DNA from: Chaunax sp. Z400
Lineage: Eukaryota; Chordata; Actinopteri; Lophiiformes; Chaunacidae
DNA: 64,000 nt
Assembly (NCBI GenBank): GCA_037577475.1
Contig: CM075184.1
Location: forward strand, 30,587,094 to 30,651,093
Direction of reading: 5' to 3'
Part shown: piece after piece, positions 12,495 to 25,700 of the stretch
Layout: each line of letters starts with the position of its first letter
How positions within the stretch are numbered: the first letter of the stretch is position 1
Made by a program: the position numbers and the translations under genes
The notes under the pieces: model-generated
The model's database searches: none
What the model saw: only the letters and a program-made list of their open reading frames with translations
Told to the model about the DNA's origin: nothing

Positions 12495-14224
12495 GTAATC
12501 ATGTTTTTATCATTTGTTGAAAGTTGAGATCCTCTAAATTCATTTAATTGCTGGTGGTGGAGGGGGTGTCACATAATTCCACCTTAAGTGTACGCCAAGA
12601 TGAATGTTTTACAAGTCAAATATTATACGCTCGGTAAATATCAAGAGAATTGTGGGTGGGTTTTTTAACACATTTTCATGGTTGGGTGGGTTCTGTCTCA
12701 CATTTTTCACCACTATTAATGAGTTGAGAGATTCCTGGTCTAAAACAGCAAAACCACTACAGTGACTGAATTATTATACCAAATTATATCATATTTCTTC
12801 ATTTAACCCTAAGAATTGGAGGGTTTGTTGCATATATATCTATTTTTTTAATAACCCAAATGTCAGCTACATCATTAGTTACTGTTTAAATCATGGCAGC
12901 AATCTAAAATTCATCAGGAATGTTGCAATTATTTCCAAAATTAGCATGATCTCATGTTGGGAGAGTCTTTCCAAAACTGTCAGGAAAATATTTCCAATTC
13001 AACTTCAAGCTCTCTAAAACAAAGCTCATTTGTAAAGCCCAGAGGATAATTAACAGCGTCAGTAACAATCCTATAGTGAGTGGCATTTAGTGAGTTATTT
13101 TATTTTAATTTTTTTAGGACACTTGTACTGTTAGTGTTGAATTCTAATGGAAGAATGTGCTGTGTGTGTGTGAGTACAGGAGCCACCAGGTTGCAGTTAG
13201 TGCAGTGATGCCCAAGGGAAGAACAACTTGTGGCTTTTTTGGTCTCCCTCTGGGGCAATTAGCTGCAATGAGGACAGACAGGCTCCTGCTTTTAACTTAT
13301 ATCAATTACTACTGTTGGAGTTATAGCATGAAAACTGCATAACCCACCAAATGTTGTAATTAATATTATTAAATTTGTAGTTCACAACATAGATTATCAA
13401 ACAATGAGCAAATATTTAAAATTTCATGTTGGTTTAATTGTTAAATCATGTATGCTGTGTAAAACCAACAATGCAGACAATCTTCGGGACACTTTTGAAG
13501 AAAAATATTCTATTCTCATATCTATAAAATGTTACATGTGTTTATGTTTCAGTTATAGGATCACAATGTTCCAGTACCGGTAACACAGAACCCACAAAAT
13601 TGTACACATGCTCACTGTAAAGGTTCATCCTGTAAATTGGGTCTCTTAATGGTGATACTGAGCTTGTTAAGCATTTAATTTTCTCCTTTACAAGCCTCTT
13701 TAATTTGCCTTTTTCCTGCCATTTCTTAATTTGTCCTTTAATTAAACTCCAGCTAATTACACAACTCTTGAATGACTTTTGAATCCCCAGCTGGGCGTGG
13801 GGAGGAGAGGAATCTGGCAGAGCTAAAAGTGAAACACCCAGACATTTTATGCTGCTCTAAGTCAAAACTGGGGCTTTATGGGCACATCCCTCATCTGCAG
13901 AGGGCCCCGGCTGGCACTGGCTGAGTAAACTGATGATGATCTATGAGCTTAACTCATTGTTGGGTCAGCTAGACCTTTTCTTTTATGTTCTGTATCACAT
14001 CATTTGTAAAGGAAGCCTGAATGAAAAATAATTGTACTGAAAGTCATTTGGGACTTTCAGGTGTGGCACTCATTCCTGGATTAATATGTTTGCTTTGACT
14101 AATAATGAGGGCCATGTCGAACAAAGGTCTGTTCAGATGATGATGATGTGGTATTGGATTAAAAAAATGTTCATGGGTAATAATAATATGTGACTCTTGG
14201 GAGTCTACAACCATGCTGACAACT

Positions 14225-14420
14225 CTGTGAGGCTCAGCAATGCTTTGAGCTAAATGCTGACGACAGCAGGCTAACATGCTAACTAACATGTTTGATTAGC
14301 ATGTGCATTGTTATAACCAAGTTCACCATCATAGTTTAGCATGTTATCTGGCTAATATTTGGTACTTAGCCTAAATACAAAGTAGAACTGATATGAATAT
14401 CGTTAGTTTCTCAGTTGGAC
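14225..14420. repeat. GCTAACATGCTAA dispersed repeat, copy 1
   Basis: Contains GGCTAACATGCTAACTAACA, then CACCATCATAGTTTAGCATG, then TAAATACAAAGTAGAACTGA with a GTTAGTTT end. Corresponding blocks appear in the same order at 40020-40245 inside an adcy7 intron, so this is a dispersed repeat and not unique sequence. Confidence 0.55.
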
Positions 14421-16288
14421 AAATATTTTAATGATGTGATGGATGAAAAGTTAACAGGGACATAAATATCTGCAGCTATGTTGCAGCAATCCATAAGTTA
14501 CTGAGACATTTCACTAAATAAATTGTCAACCAAATTCAGGCATGAGAGGAAAAGTCAAAATCAGAGAATTAACAACGTTGGTAGGATTCATTCAGCGACC
14601 ATTCATTATTTCTTTACATTATTATTTGAATTTCAAATACAGCCCATTGAGAGGAAATAGCTCTCCATACCAGCAGGTGGCAGTAGTATGTATTTGCCAT
14701 TCCAAAAGGGAAACCAAAGGACTTTGGGAAAAAAAACATTTGTTATGATAAAGCAGCGTTTGCCTGTCGTTTTCACTCAACTCTCCCTCACCACTAAGAC
14801 GGTTTCAGCTGTTTCGCTCTATTCCAGATGGCCATGTCATCGTGAAAATATTCGTGACTCTAGTCATTTGCTTGCCTTTCCTTGCTTCCCTGTCTCTGTT
14901 CGTGCACTGACTCATTTTTAGCTGAAAGAACCACTCAGAGTGATTTCTCTCACCAATGGTCTCCGCCGCCAATTCATCATGCTCAATCAGCCAAAAAGCA
15001 ACAGACAAGGGCCAACTAGTGCCAATGGTGCGATACACACTGGGAAAGCTAGGGCCTCAGGCGCTTATCAATGGCCTGACATTGTCCGATAGACAACCTC
15101 ATGTGTCAGGGGCCCTTGTCTGGACCAAAGTGATGTATGGGTGCAGACACTGACAACACTGCAATTCCAGAGTCATGCTGTCAGTGTGAACCTGTGTAGA
15201 ACTGACAAAGTGAATCTATTAAATAGTAAGCACTCATGCAAAGACGGGAAATGGCAGATTTTTTATGGGATATCCACGGTGGCCATTAAAATACCCCTCA
15301 AGCCGAGACACACCCCCGAACATGAATCTTTATCCATATTTCTGTGATAGGCTTTTTTTTTTTCATTTTTAAAAATAAAATATGTCACACTTTTTCAGAT
15401 GGTGTAAATTTATGTTAACCAGCATGAAATTAAACAATTTCTACAATTACACTGACTGATGGCAGACTCTCCAAAACAGGTGCTCAAAAATGGCGTTTCC
15501 TGACACTCAAATATAAGACGCAGCAGCATCTGAAGCGTTTCACTTTAAGAGGATTCAGCACTGGCAGGAAAGGTTAATCCATATCACAGTCAGAATTCCA
15601 TTAATTGCAACAAATGTCACCAAGAAAGAAAAAAAAATCCTGTATGTGTGCAGAGACAGGCTGGGGCAGCAGACCAGAGACACAGACAGGATGCAGTATT
15701 GACAATAGTTCAGATTTATCTCACACAATCATACTATTTGACTGACTGACTTATTACTTAGCCTATAGTTTGCTTATTTTTTTTTTTTTTTTACTTTGTT
15801 TCTCTGTGATATTGTTTTACCCTTTAAAAATGATTGATAACACAGGGCTGTGTGCACTCCCTGAAAATACGAGCCCTCACCAGTTTTGACAGGACTCCAC
15901 AGTCCAGTGGCTTGTCAGTAAAAAAAACAAACGGGCAAACGTGCTGAAATGGAGAGTGGCCCGGTTAGCCTGAGAGCTGCTAACAAATCCCCTGGCTCTG
16001 CAGCTGAGTGACGGTCTGCAGACTGATCCCTGCTTGCTCCACTGAACCGTCCATATCGTGCACTGCTCCAAGTGAACTTGTGAAAGCCTGCAGGGACCTG
16101 CTAGCTGTCCAGATTCCCCATCACACTGTGCCAAGAAAAAACTAATAGTGAAAGAAATGGTTGTTTTTTTTTACACATAGGATAATAACTGTTTTACTTT
16201 GCATGTTACTAACTTGACTTCTTCCCCATAGATCATGGTTGGATCTATGCCGTGGTCCTAAATGCTATAATTAATCATATGATCAAAT

Positions 16289-16430
16289 CATATTATTATT
16301 ATTATTATTATTATTATTATCATCGCCATCATCATAGCAGTAGTAGTAGTACTAGTGTAATTTTATTAGTGGCTATTATAGATACTAGTATTTGCAATAT
16401 TTCTATTATTATTATTATCATTATTAATAG
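16289..16430. repeat. Compound trinucleotide microsatellite
   Basis: (TAT)n from 16289 to 16320, followed by CATCGCCATCATCATAGCAG and AGTAGTAGTA, then a second TATTATTATTAT tract near 16403-16425. Any protein read across it (poly-Tyr, poly-Ser) is an artefact. Confidence 0.9.
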
Positions 16431-16439
16431 TAATTGCTG

Positions 16440-16735
16440 TACATCTCAGTGTGTCTCTCATCCTCTCCTCCTCTCTCTCCCGTCTCTCTCTATCACTCTC
16501 TCTCAACCCAGCCATTCAAGGCAGATAGCCGTCAACCTAGACTCAAGGTCTGCTCCGAGGTTTCTGCCTGTTAAAAGGCAGTTTTTCCTCACCACTGTCT
16601 GCAAGTTCTTGCTCATGGGATAAAGTTGAGTCCCTGTAAAGTACAGAGTTTGGACCTGCACTTTTGGAAACTCTTGTGAGATAGCTTTTGTTGTAATTTG
16701 GCACCATTTAAATAAAAATTGACTTGACTTTTTTT
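16440..16735 (+). repeat. Retroelement 3' end with TGACTTGAC-type tail
   Basis: A pyrimidine-rich lead is followed by GAGGTTTCTGCCTGTTAAAA, GGCAGTTTTTCCTCACCACT, GTTCTTGCTCATGG, TTTTGTTGTAATTTGGCACC and the tail TTTAAATAAAAATTGACTTG. This succession of blocks is the well-known 3' portion of a non-LTR element found in very many copies in fish genomes (canonical tail AATAAAATTGAATTGA). The copy is diverged and has no coding capacity. Confidence 0.7.
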
Positions 16736-17349
16736 TAATAATGAAACTACAATGTGTTGCAGCCACAAACGGTCTGTGTAGTTAGGGGTGGTACGGCTAG
16801 ACGTCACCCTGCCGTTTCCTCCAAAAGTAAATGGACATATTGTGCCACTGATATTGGTGCTGTCAGGCATCAGTGTTACCCAGAAGGAGATGTGAACCTG
16901 CAGTGCACTGAGATGTCACTAAAAAGAAAGAATTGATTAGTCCAAATGAAAGGATGCGGCTCCTTCCTGGGCGATAAATGAATGCGGCAAAGTGCGACAA
17001 TGAACTGAGTTCCTCTGATTAATGCTGCGGCTGTCAGCGAGCGCCAGGCCTGACTGGCACATCAAAGCCGCCAAAAACACAAGGAACTGGTGGCATTTCC
17101 GACAAAAAAAAAAAAGCACAATCTTCATCCTTCCTCCATCATCACTAACTTTACCCCATACTCAGCGCTGACCATTTAGTCTGAATTGAGTCACACTCAC
17201 TGGGGGAGGAAAGCTTTGAAAATAACTCTTTATCTGTGTGTTGCTGTTTTTCAGGGAACACAAAAGGACTGACAAGACCATTTATCTAGATTCTTTAAAA
17301 GAAATGGAAAGGCGAAGAAAAAAAAAAAAGGCGAGCCTACCTGATGTTT

Positions 17350-17373
17350 TCTCTCTCTCTCTCTCTCTCTCTC
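17350..17373. repeat. (CT)n microsatellite
   Basis: About 24 bases of uninterrupted CT/TC after GATGTTTT. Confidence 0.95.
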
Positions 17374-17697
17374 GATTTTTTCATGAGGCGCTGTCTGTGC
17401 CTGCAATCCCTTTATCTGCCTTTCATTAGCGCCTCGTTCGCCCTCTTAGTAGGGTGGGTGTCTGGGAGACAGTCACTTTCTCCCCGCCTGTGATGTTTCT
17501 GCAGATTACAGAGGGCCTTTGAAGCCACTGCTCTCCTCATTGCCAGGGCCTCAGACAGGCCCATGCCATCTGTCACACTGATGGCAAAGTAGCGGAATGG
17601 GCTTGAGACACCCTCTGTTGATCCATGCTTTTGTCTTTTATGTGTCACATTTGGATGTCGCGTGAAAGCCACACCTTTGTAATCTGCTGGCATACAA

Positions 17698-17720
17698 ACA
17701 CACACACACACACACACACC
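17698..17720. repeat. (CA)n microsatellite
   Basis: Uninterrupted CA dinucleotides for about 23 bases, preceded by CATACAAA. Confidence 0.95.
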
Positions 17721-20049
17721 CACTGACAGGAGATAATAATGGTCCTCCATAATTACTCTTACCTGTGGGTATCAGTCTCTAAATGACACAATTATCCTCA
17801 TCCCCTCACAGTGATCTCTGGTTTCCTCCCACTTTTCCAAGGCCCGGGAAATAACTGTCATGTGGGTCTTTTTATGCCTAACCAGTGGGAGGAATTTGAT
17901 TGTTCGTGAGTTTCGGAGCAGCTTGTCTGTTTCAGCCTAAACTAGGCAGCAGAACATTCAGCCACCGGCAGCTCAAGGTTAACTGGAGAAGAAAGTTTTC
18001 AGTCATAGAGAAATAATGCCAAACCGGATTTTTCGTCCAAGAAATGCTCAAAATGTGTTTAACGAGTTGGTTAAAGTTTTTGTCTCCAGCTGAACTTACT
18101 AACTTGCTTTAAAACTATAATCCTGTATGAGATGTCATACATGTGTACTTGATGGCTAAATACTTGATATCCAGCTAAAAGATGAGGCTGAATCTGCATG
18201 TTGCAGACAAACAGTCAGTATCCTCATCAGATGATGCTGCATGTAAGAAATGGACATCAAGGAACAGCCTTGTTCTTGTATTGCACAGTTATGTCGGATA
18301 CTTAAAGCATGATAAGGAAAAGTGGAACAGAGTTTGTATGGCATGTGATTATTATTTGATATCTGTGTAGAATATTGGCTCAATGGTACCCTCCCTTAAT
18401 TAATTCAGACTACACTAACAGGCCTGTCATGCCTTAGACAACATCTGTGACACAAACAACCCACTTGGGACTTAATTTAATTGACAAATAACATTTAAAT
18501 AATTGCAAGATATTCATTTTTGTATTAAATAATTACCCTTTCCAACTACAGGGCCTCTTCCACAGTAAATTGGCAAAAAAAATGATTGGAAACAGAGTAA
18601 AAAAATTCAAAAGTGCACAACAGGAGTCCTGTTGTTTGCAAGTGACTACAGGCTAAGAAGGATGACAGCTGAGATGCCTTGTTTATAACCTAGCTTTACC
18701 CATTTTTGGGGAAGGAGGAGTCCCTGATAAACCTCTAAGGAGAGCGAGATTAGAGACAGTGTGTTTCCACCTCAAACAGGGCCTCTTCCTGTGTTGAGAT
18801 GATAAATTCTCATTGAGTTTGCAAAGACCATTTCCCAGTGGCTGTTTTTCAGTTTATGTGAACTTTTCAAACGGTTGAGGATCTGACAGAGGATCGTCAC
18901 CAGGCTCACAGGCTTTTAACACATCTCCCCTGTGTATTTTTCCCACCCCAGGACCACTGTCTTCATAGGCTCCTGGAGAATAAAGGCTCAGATCAGCAGA
19001 AAATCAGCGGTGGCCACCGCTCCCCTTCCCTCGCCCTATACCTCACTTGTCCTATCAGACAAGCTCACGCTCACACAAATGCACACTTGCAAATTTATGA
19101 CGCATGTAAGCATTTTGATGTGCATGCTCCATGAAAATGCACGCACAGATAACTGCCAACAAGCATCCCCTGTAGAGACCAGCCAACTTAAGAAATCCTC
19201 CATCATAATGGAGTTTTAAAAAACAGAATAATACATGAAGCATCTGAGAGCATAGGGTGACGTTAACTGAAAAACTTCAAGCAAGCCAAGTGAAATATAC
19301 ATTAGAGTAATTGGATTAGAGAAGACTGTGACTCACAAGAGTCGAACATATTCACCAACTTCAAATGATTTCAAGAGTCCATATTTTTGGCTCAGTGGTC
19401 ACAATGCTTCCACAGTGCTTACAGCAAAAGAATCATTTCTTACTTTCGAATCGCGCTTGGGATTTGAGTCACATCACTGCTTCTTTAGTACGTAGCAGTT
19501 CTGTTGGTCCATCAAATTACTAAAACAAATTACCTCCATTGGAGTTATTATGGCTGCTCTGGGTAGTCCCTGCTAGGATAACCTATTTGCAGTCTCTACA
19601 TTAAAATATGTAGGCATTGGGTTTTTGCATCAGGAGATTGACCCAGACCTTCATTCACAGACTTGGGTGGGATGTCAGAGGACCACAGTACTGGAACATC
19701 ATGGAGACAGCGGTAAGCTGTAGAAATTGATAATCAAAGTTGTGCACAAAAGGTTTTTTCACTGCAGATAAAAATAGAGCCACCGTATATAATGCTTTGA
19801 TAGGAATGACTGATTGATGCTCAAAGATGTTGCCGTGACAGACTGGCAGGCGGGAGAAAAACACTGAGGCAGAATGATTGGCTTCTCCTCTTTGATGTTT
19901 CTGTCTGATTTACTTGTGATAGCTGGTTACATCTTCAAAACAGCTCTGTGTTGACAGTTGTAATGACCCCAAACATTTCATATGTCGTATCTCGACAGGC
20001 TCCAGAGAGGAAAATATACTTGTGTGACCGATGCTGTATGCTGCGTCCA

Positions 20050-20081
20050 GGGGCGTGGGGTTGGGGTGGGGTGGTGGGGGG
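20050..20081 (+). other. G-quadruplex-prone tract
   Basis: Five runs of four or more G separated by loops of one to four bases (GGGGCGTGGGG, TTGGGG, TGGGG, TGGTGGGGGG) on the + strand. By the standard four-run rule it can form an intramolecular G-quadruplex. It lies 2.7 kb upstream of the brd7 start codon, with no gene over it. Confidence 0.7.
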
Positions 20082-22619
20082 CTAAGACCTTAGGCCATAG
20101 ATGGTATAGTTTATATTCATACCATCCTGCCATGCACACCTCTCATGCATGCTCAGTCTTAATTTTCTGGTGTTATTGTCTGGGGCTGTTACTTGAGATA
20201 ACAGCTGTTTACATCAGCTGGTCGCATCTATCCAATAACACTGTGCTACACCTTCATTGTTAACCTTTCACCTTGCTGTTGTCCTTTTTAAATATGATTC
20301 TCTCTGTTCTCTCTGTTCTGTCCTCTTGTTCTTTCATAATGTGGTTATGTGCACCCTCCACCTCCCCATCATCGCAGCGTCTTCAAAGATTCACCAACTT
20401 CATCATTTCATCAGCCTCTTCAGTCTCAGCAGAGTCATCAGCCACCACCACCAGTCTCTGGACTCCAGGGGGGATATATATCTTGGTACTGCTCAGGACA
20501 GAGGCCCTTCGATCTCAATCTCCCTGAATTATGTCACAAATATTCACGTGGAAGCAGAAGATGCTTTTGTGTTTAAATACTGAGTGTTGAGATAAATCCA
20601 ATCAAAGTTTATTTTAAATTAACTTCTTAAAGTGCGAGTTAAGGAAAAAAAAAAAGAGTCCCTGTAGATATGCCGGTGCGGACAAAGTCAGCATGGCATT
20701 AAGTCAGAAACTCCACGTTATTGTAAAACATCTCAAACTAAATTGACTCAGAACCTTAAAAAAGTAACATGACTGTAGTGTTCTGGCTTAGTGGAATCCA
20801 AACAACACATTTTATCTCCATCTGTCTGTTCAGTCGAACCATGTGCAAGACATATAAACCGCTCAAAGCTTGTCTTTGTTTTCTAACTTGTATTTTTGTT
20901 ATGTGTAGACACCAAACATCTCGGTTCCATCCAGCCCGCAGAATAGGAAGTGGTTTCCCATGATCCTGCTGGGATGCTGATTTCATGTGGAAACAATCTT
21001 TTTGTCCCTTTAGCCCTTCTGTTGTGACAATAATAAAATTCACAACATCTGCCATTTGTTAGCCCTGTTTGGTGCAACTGATCTCCTTTTAATCTGTGGA
21101 CTTCCAACGTGTGTGTAGCTGGAATGAAACAGATGGATCCCACGGCCTGTTTGGGGCTGCAGCTGGTTGTCCTGGACCGGCATGTATTCTGACACCAATC
21201 TTTGACCACTGCAATAATTTCCACTGCTTTTAATGAAGGCACTCTATGAATTTAAGGTTGTTCACCTGTTACAATCATCCTAAATTGCTCTCTAGACACA
21301 GTTTGGTAATGTTTTAAATATATGTTGATGCTTTCTCCATCAGCTAGTAATCAGGGTGTAAAGGGTGCACCATGACGATGGTATTTGTTGACCCAGATCA
21401 GGAGGTCATTTGTTGGGGATGGGTTCGCTGAGATAGGAGACTCAAACATCAACAGAGTGTCAAAATCACCTCTTCATCTGAAGGCTGGAATGGCTGAAAA
21501 GGTGGATTCAGTCAGTCTTCATTCCATTCAGACCTTCTGTCCTCATCTTTTACCCTCTTCATAAAATCTGGAATGTGCTTCAAAGAATGCCCACTATCTT
21601 TCCTCCATGAATAAAACATCTGTCATTCATCAGCTGGTATAATAAGTGCTGATTTAAGAGCATAACTGCTCTGCAAGGCAGGGAAACTCCAGACTGTATG
21701 GTGTCCTATGGAGCCCAACCATAACTAAGTGTCATCGCTCCCCCTTTGGAGGTTAATCTGATTTATTTTTAAAAAAAAGATTCATTAAAGGTCAAACTAA
21801 AATTAAAAATCGTTTTTGCCATCTACAAAATGCATATCAGCTCTATGGATCACTTTTTCCTGTGATTTGTTGAGAAAAATAATTCAGAAACTAAAAGGGA
21901 GAAATGTATTTTGTTGCAACACAGATGCTGTTAGATGTACAAGAAGAGTACTTAAGAGTCTTACAACATAAATCAGTCTCACTGGAAAGGAGCACTGCAC
22001 CGGCTTTGTATATTTTACACAAGTTCTGTTTACTCATGATGAATACATTATGTTCAGTCCATCAAAAAAAGTTGTGGAATGTCATCTGTGGCTCTGGAGA
22101 TGAGCTTTTCAGTGTCTGAGAAAATGATGACATCAGAGTGGTTTGTTTTGGGCTTGGAGACTTCAAACATTTAAAGGGCAGCCTGCATTACAAACTGGAC
22201 AGTTTAAAAGATGTGGGAAACAAGTCTAGTGAATGATCCCATGAAGGTGCATTGAGGAGCGAGGATTAAGTATTTTTGAAAGGTGACATTCAGTAAAAAC
22301 AAAGACATGAGGAAATCTCAGCCTGTGCTGCTTCCCTTCGAACCATTTTTCTTTTAACATGTCATTTTCAAGCATCACAACTTTGCTCAGGTGTATGTCC
22401 ACAGCCAAATAAATGTTATGTGTGCATACACGGATTTGTGTTGTGCGACTGCCACGGCTCGGTGGTCTAACTTGTGCTTGCAGAGAAGGTGTCTTTAAAA
22501 TTGCATGTAATTCTGTGTGAAATCCTCTCATTAAATGGGACATCAGACAAAGTCAGTCAGTCGTCATTACACAGGTTCTCATCGCAGGATGAAAAACTTG
22601 AAGGGTTTTGTCCAGGGTT

Positions 22620-22794
22620 GTATTTAATACTGATCTCACTTCGCCCCCTACCGACTGTACGACAAAGGTGGTCACAACACCGTGCGTTATCACCGCCTCG
22701 CCGGTAGGCGGCGCCAGAGCCCTTGTTGGTGTTTCCGGCACCACAGAGATCCGAGAGAGCAACCGGGGCCGGTGCCTGACCAAAAATACAAACA
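22620..22794 (+). promoter_or_regulatory. brd7: Probable brd7 promoter and 5' UTR
   Basis: The last 175 bases before the brd7 ATG are clearly richer in CpG than the surrounding DNA (for example CCGCCTCGCCGG, GGCGGCGCC, ACCGGGGCCGG) and lack a TATA box, as expected of a broadly expressed gene. TTTCCGG at 22732-22738 is an ETS-type core in reverse. The transcription start cannot be fixed by eye. Confidence 0.5.
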
Positions 22795-25700
22795 ATGGGC
22801 AAGAAGCACAAAAAGCACAAGTCCGAAAAACACGGATATGAAGGTATATCAATTGTAGATAGTTAATTCACCAATACATTTACCTATTTACTGCTCTCTT
22901 TTTAAATAACGTTACAGAGGCTGTAATTCATGGTTTCACGCTTGTTAGCACGACCAGAGTAAACCTAGCTGCTTGGCTAGCATACCGCCAAGCTAGCAGC
23001 CAGGTCGATTTAGCTGTTTATTTCTCGCATGTTTCTGTCGGTGTGGATGCAAGGTTTGATATAAGGGTTGTAGCATAACAGTAGCTATAGCTATAGCTGA
23101 CTATATAGCTGACTTATTAGGCTATTGTTTGTAGCATGTATACGGGAGTATTAGCGACGCTAGTTACCAAGAGCTTCCCATCCTTACCTCGATAGTGTTC
23201 TTTGTTGACATCTGCAGAGTATGGAGAAAGACCCCTGAAGCTGGTGTTGAAAGTATCTGGAAACGAAGTGACAACGGGAAGCTCAAGTCGGGACACTTTT
23301 TACGACGATCAATCGGCGGACTATGACAAACCCAAGGACAAAAAGAAGAAGAAAAAGAAGGATAAAGAGAGGAGCTTAGGGTCACCAGAGGATGACAGAG
23401 GAAAGAAAAAGGTAACGTCACTCTTCCCTTCGCCCAAATGTGATGTTAAGGCTGTTTAGATCGATTGTGCGCATTTTAGATGACATGTTTCTTATGAAAT
23501 GTTAGACGACAAAGAAAAAGAAAGGACAGGATGCAGATGGAAATGCTGACCGAGAGCACAGCAGAACTCCCATCCGTTCAGAGCTGGATAAACTGGAAGG
23601 TAGTTACAAATCCTCTCATGTTCACAGTTTATGTCAACACTTTTTCACAAAACTTGTGTTGATGCTTCGTTATTCTTCCTCACAGAAAAAGAACAGACTC
23701 CTCTGCAGGAAGCTTTGAACCAACTCATCAGGCAGCTCCAAAGGTGCAGCACTCATCACTTAATAATATAAAACAACTGAATGCTGCTGCTTGAATCCTT
23801 ACTAAGACCAGGAAAGTGCATCATAACAGTCCAGTTCTCAGATCTTTACATCTGTCAAAGAATCAATGTCAAATACTGCAATTGCTTTACAAAGCACTGA
23901 TTGGTTTATGGCCAAAACACATTTCTCATCTTTCTGACCTGCTGCCACACAAATAAACCTGTCTTGTCTTGCCTAACCCTTAGGCCCCCCCCCCACCTTC
24001 TTTGACAGTAATGTTGCTCTATGCCAGGTGCTGTGAATAAATGTGTGTGTTTTCTCTGCAGGAAAGATCCCAGTGCATTCTTCTCCTTTCCGGTGACAGA
24101 CCTCATAGCTCCTGGTTACTCCTCGATTATCAAACGGCCTATGGATTTCAGTACAATGAAGGACAGAGTAAAGAAAGAGTGCTACCAGTCATTGGATGAA
24201 CTCAAGGTATTTGTCTCTTTTTCTCTCTATGGAGAGTAGAGAGAAATAAACTTTAATAGTAAAGTTCATATCGTCAACAGTTAAAGCTGCATTGAATTTG
24301 AATAAATTTGCTTGTAATCAACATTTTGTGAAATAGAATTATTGGATCAAACTCTGTATCTATGGACTCCCAATACGAAAAGGACTCTGATTGGGATCAG
24401 GGTTATAAAACAGCAGATCAGGGCATCCCTACAAATAATAGCCACTTAAAAAATCACAAATAAATGACAATAACACTAAAACCAATTTGGAGTTGTAAGG
24501 TTTGTCAAGATGACCAGGATTTTATACTCTTTGTATGATTGACAAGAGCTGTTTTTTTTTTTGTCGTGTTATCAAGTGTTTGATGTGTCCCGTGTTTTGA
24601 TGCAGGTGGATTTCAAGATAATGTGTGAAAACGCCATGATTTACAACAAACCCGACACTATTTACCACAAAGCAGCTCGGAAACTGTTACACTCTGGAAT
24701 GAAGATCTTGAGCCAGGTATGAGAAGGAAGATTCAGACGAAGACTTCTTTACAGAATCACAACAACTACTTCACACACTTATCCTGTTGTTTAGTTCATT
24801 ACTATGAGAATATGTAGGTCATAGGTAGGTAGACAACTCTTATAATAAAAAAAAAATACCATTCTCTATGCAAAATATTCTCAGGGCATTTCTCATTTTC
24901 ACTGTCTCTACAATTTAAAGCTTAGAATACATATCGGCTAATATACCATTATAAACTGTGTGAAAAGATCAAATGTTGTTTAAACTCAGATGTAAATCTT
25001 CCCATTTTATGACTGTGCCACATGATGTCATTATATGTCTTTCTGCTTAATGTAAACTTCATATGGAGCACTGCAACAGATTTAAATGACCTTGCCCTTG
25101 CTGTATTTGAACAAATGGGGGCAGCAGATAGCTTCTAAATATTTTCAGACTGACTACATACAACATCAACAGGGACATTTACTTCTCCTCCTCTTTTCCT
25201 TTCCAATAGGAGAGGCTGGAAAGCCTGAAGCAGAGCATAGCGTTCATGTCCACCCTTGATCCGTCTGCTGAAAATCCAGGGAAACCCGAGGAGCAAGGGG
25301 ACAGCATCTTGAGCCGGAACAAGGAAAGACCCACGGCCACGGACAGCAGCGAGCGCCCCCAGACACCTGGCACACCCAGGTCCTTTAACCCGCTGACACC
25401 AAATACATTTTACCTTCAGTCACAATATAACGCTGTAGCATAGCTTCTCTTATGCAAGGAGTGTCCAGATATAAATGTGAAGAAGTGAAATGACAGCCAT
25501 GCCCATGGAGTCACTCCTTGAAGCCCTTAAAGCTTCATAGTTTGCATTATTCTAAGTCAGTCTAAGTTGGGTGACATAAGTAAAAAATATCTCATGTCAC
25601 TCAAGAAATGATCAAAAACTGTCCTGACATTGAACAAAAGGTAATCGAACCACAGTCCCCCAGCTTGACAGATTTAACAAACAGACATGAACGCTGAAAT

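Larger units (their letters stand above)
8151..16440. other. Gene-free flank, middle part
   Basis: No recognisable gene. Contents: a GC-richer patch at about 9000-9690 with overlapping open frames on both strands but no family resemblance; TTAGCAT-rich repeats at 10860-11040 and 14225-14420; an orphan exon-like segment at 12333-12494; an A/T-rich patch at 13660-13800 with TAATTA and TTAATTAAA cores that looks enhancer-like; and a complex patch at 14990-15130. Regulatory function is inference. Confidence 0.5.
16736..22615. other. Gene-free flank, right part up to brd7
   Basis: No exon recognised. It holds (CT)n at 17350-17373, (CA)n at 17698-17720, a G-rich tract at 20050-20081, and patches of complex sequence at about 16960-17090, 17440-17680 and 18690-18930 that stand out from the AT-rich background. 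A weak copy of the tRNA-like repeat may lie at 19390-19470. Enhancer function for a neighbouring gene is possible but unproven. Confidence 0.5.

Noticed and set aside
17412..17750. 112-codon - strand frame
   Set aside because: Its N-terminal part reads through the (CA)n microsatellite and the rest has no family resemblance.
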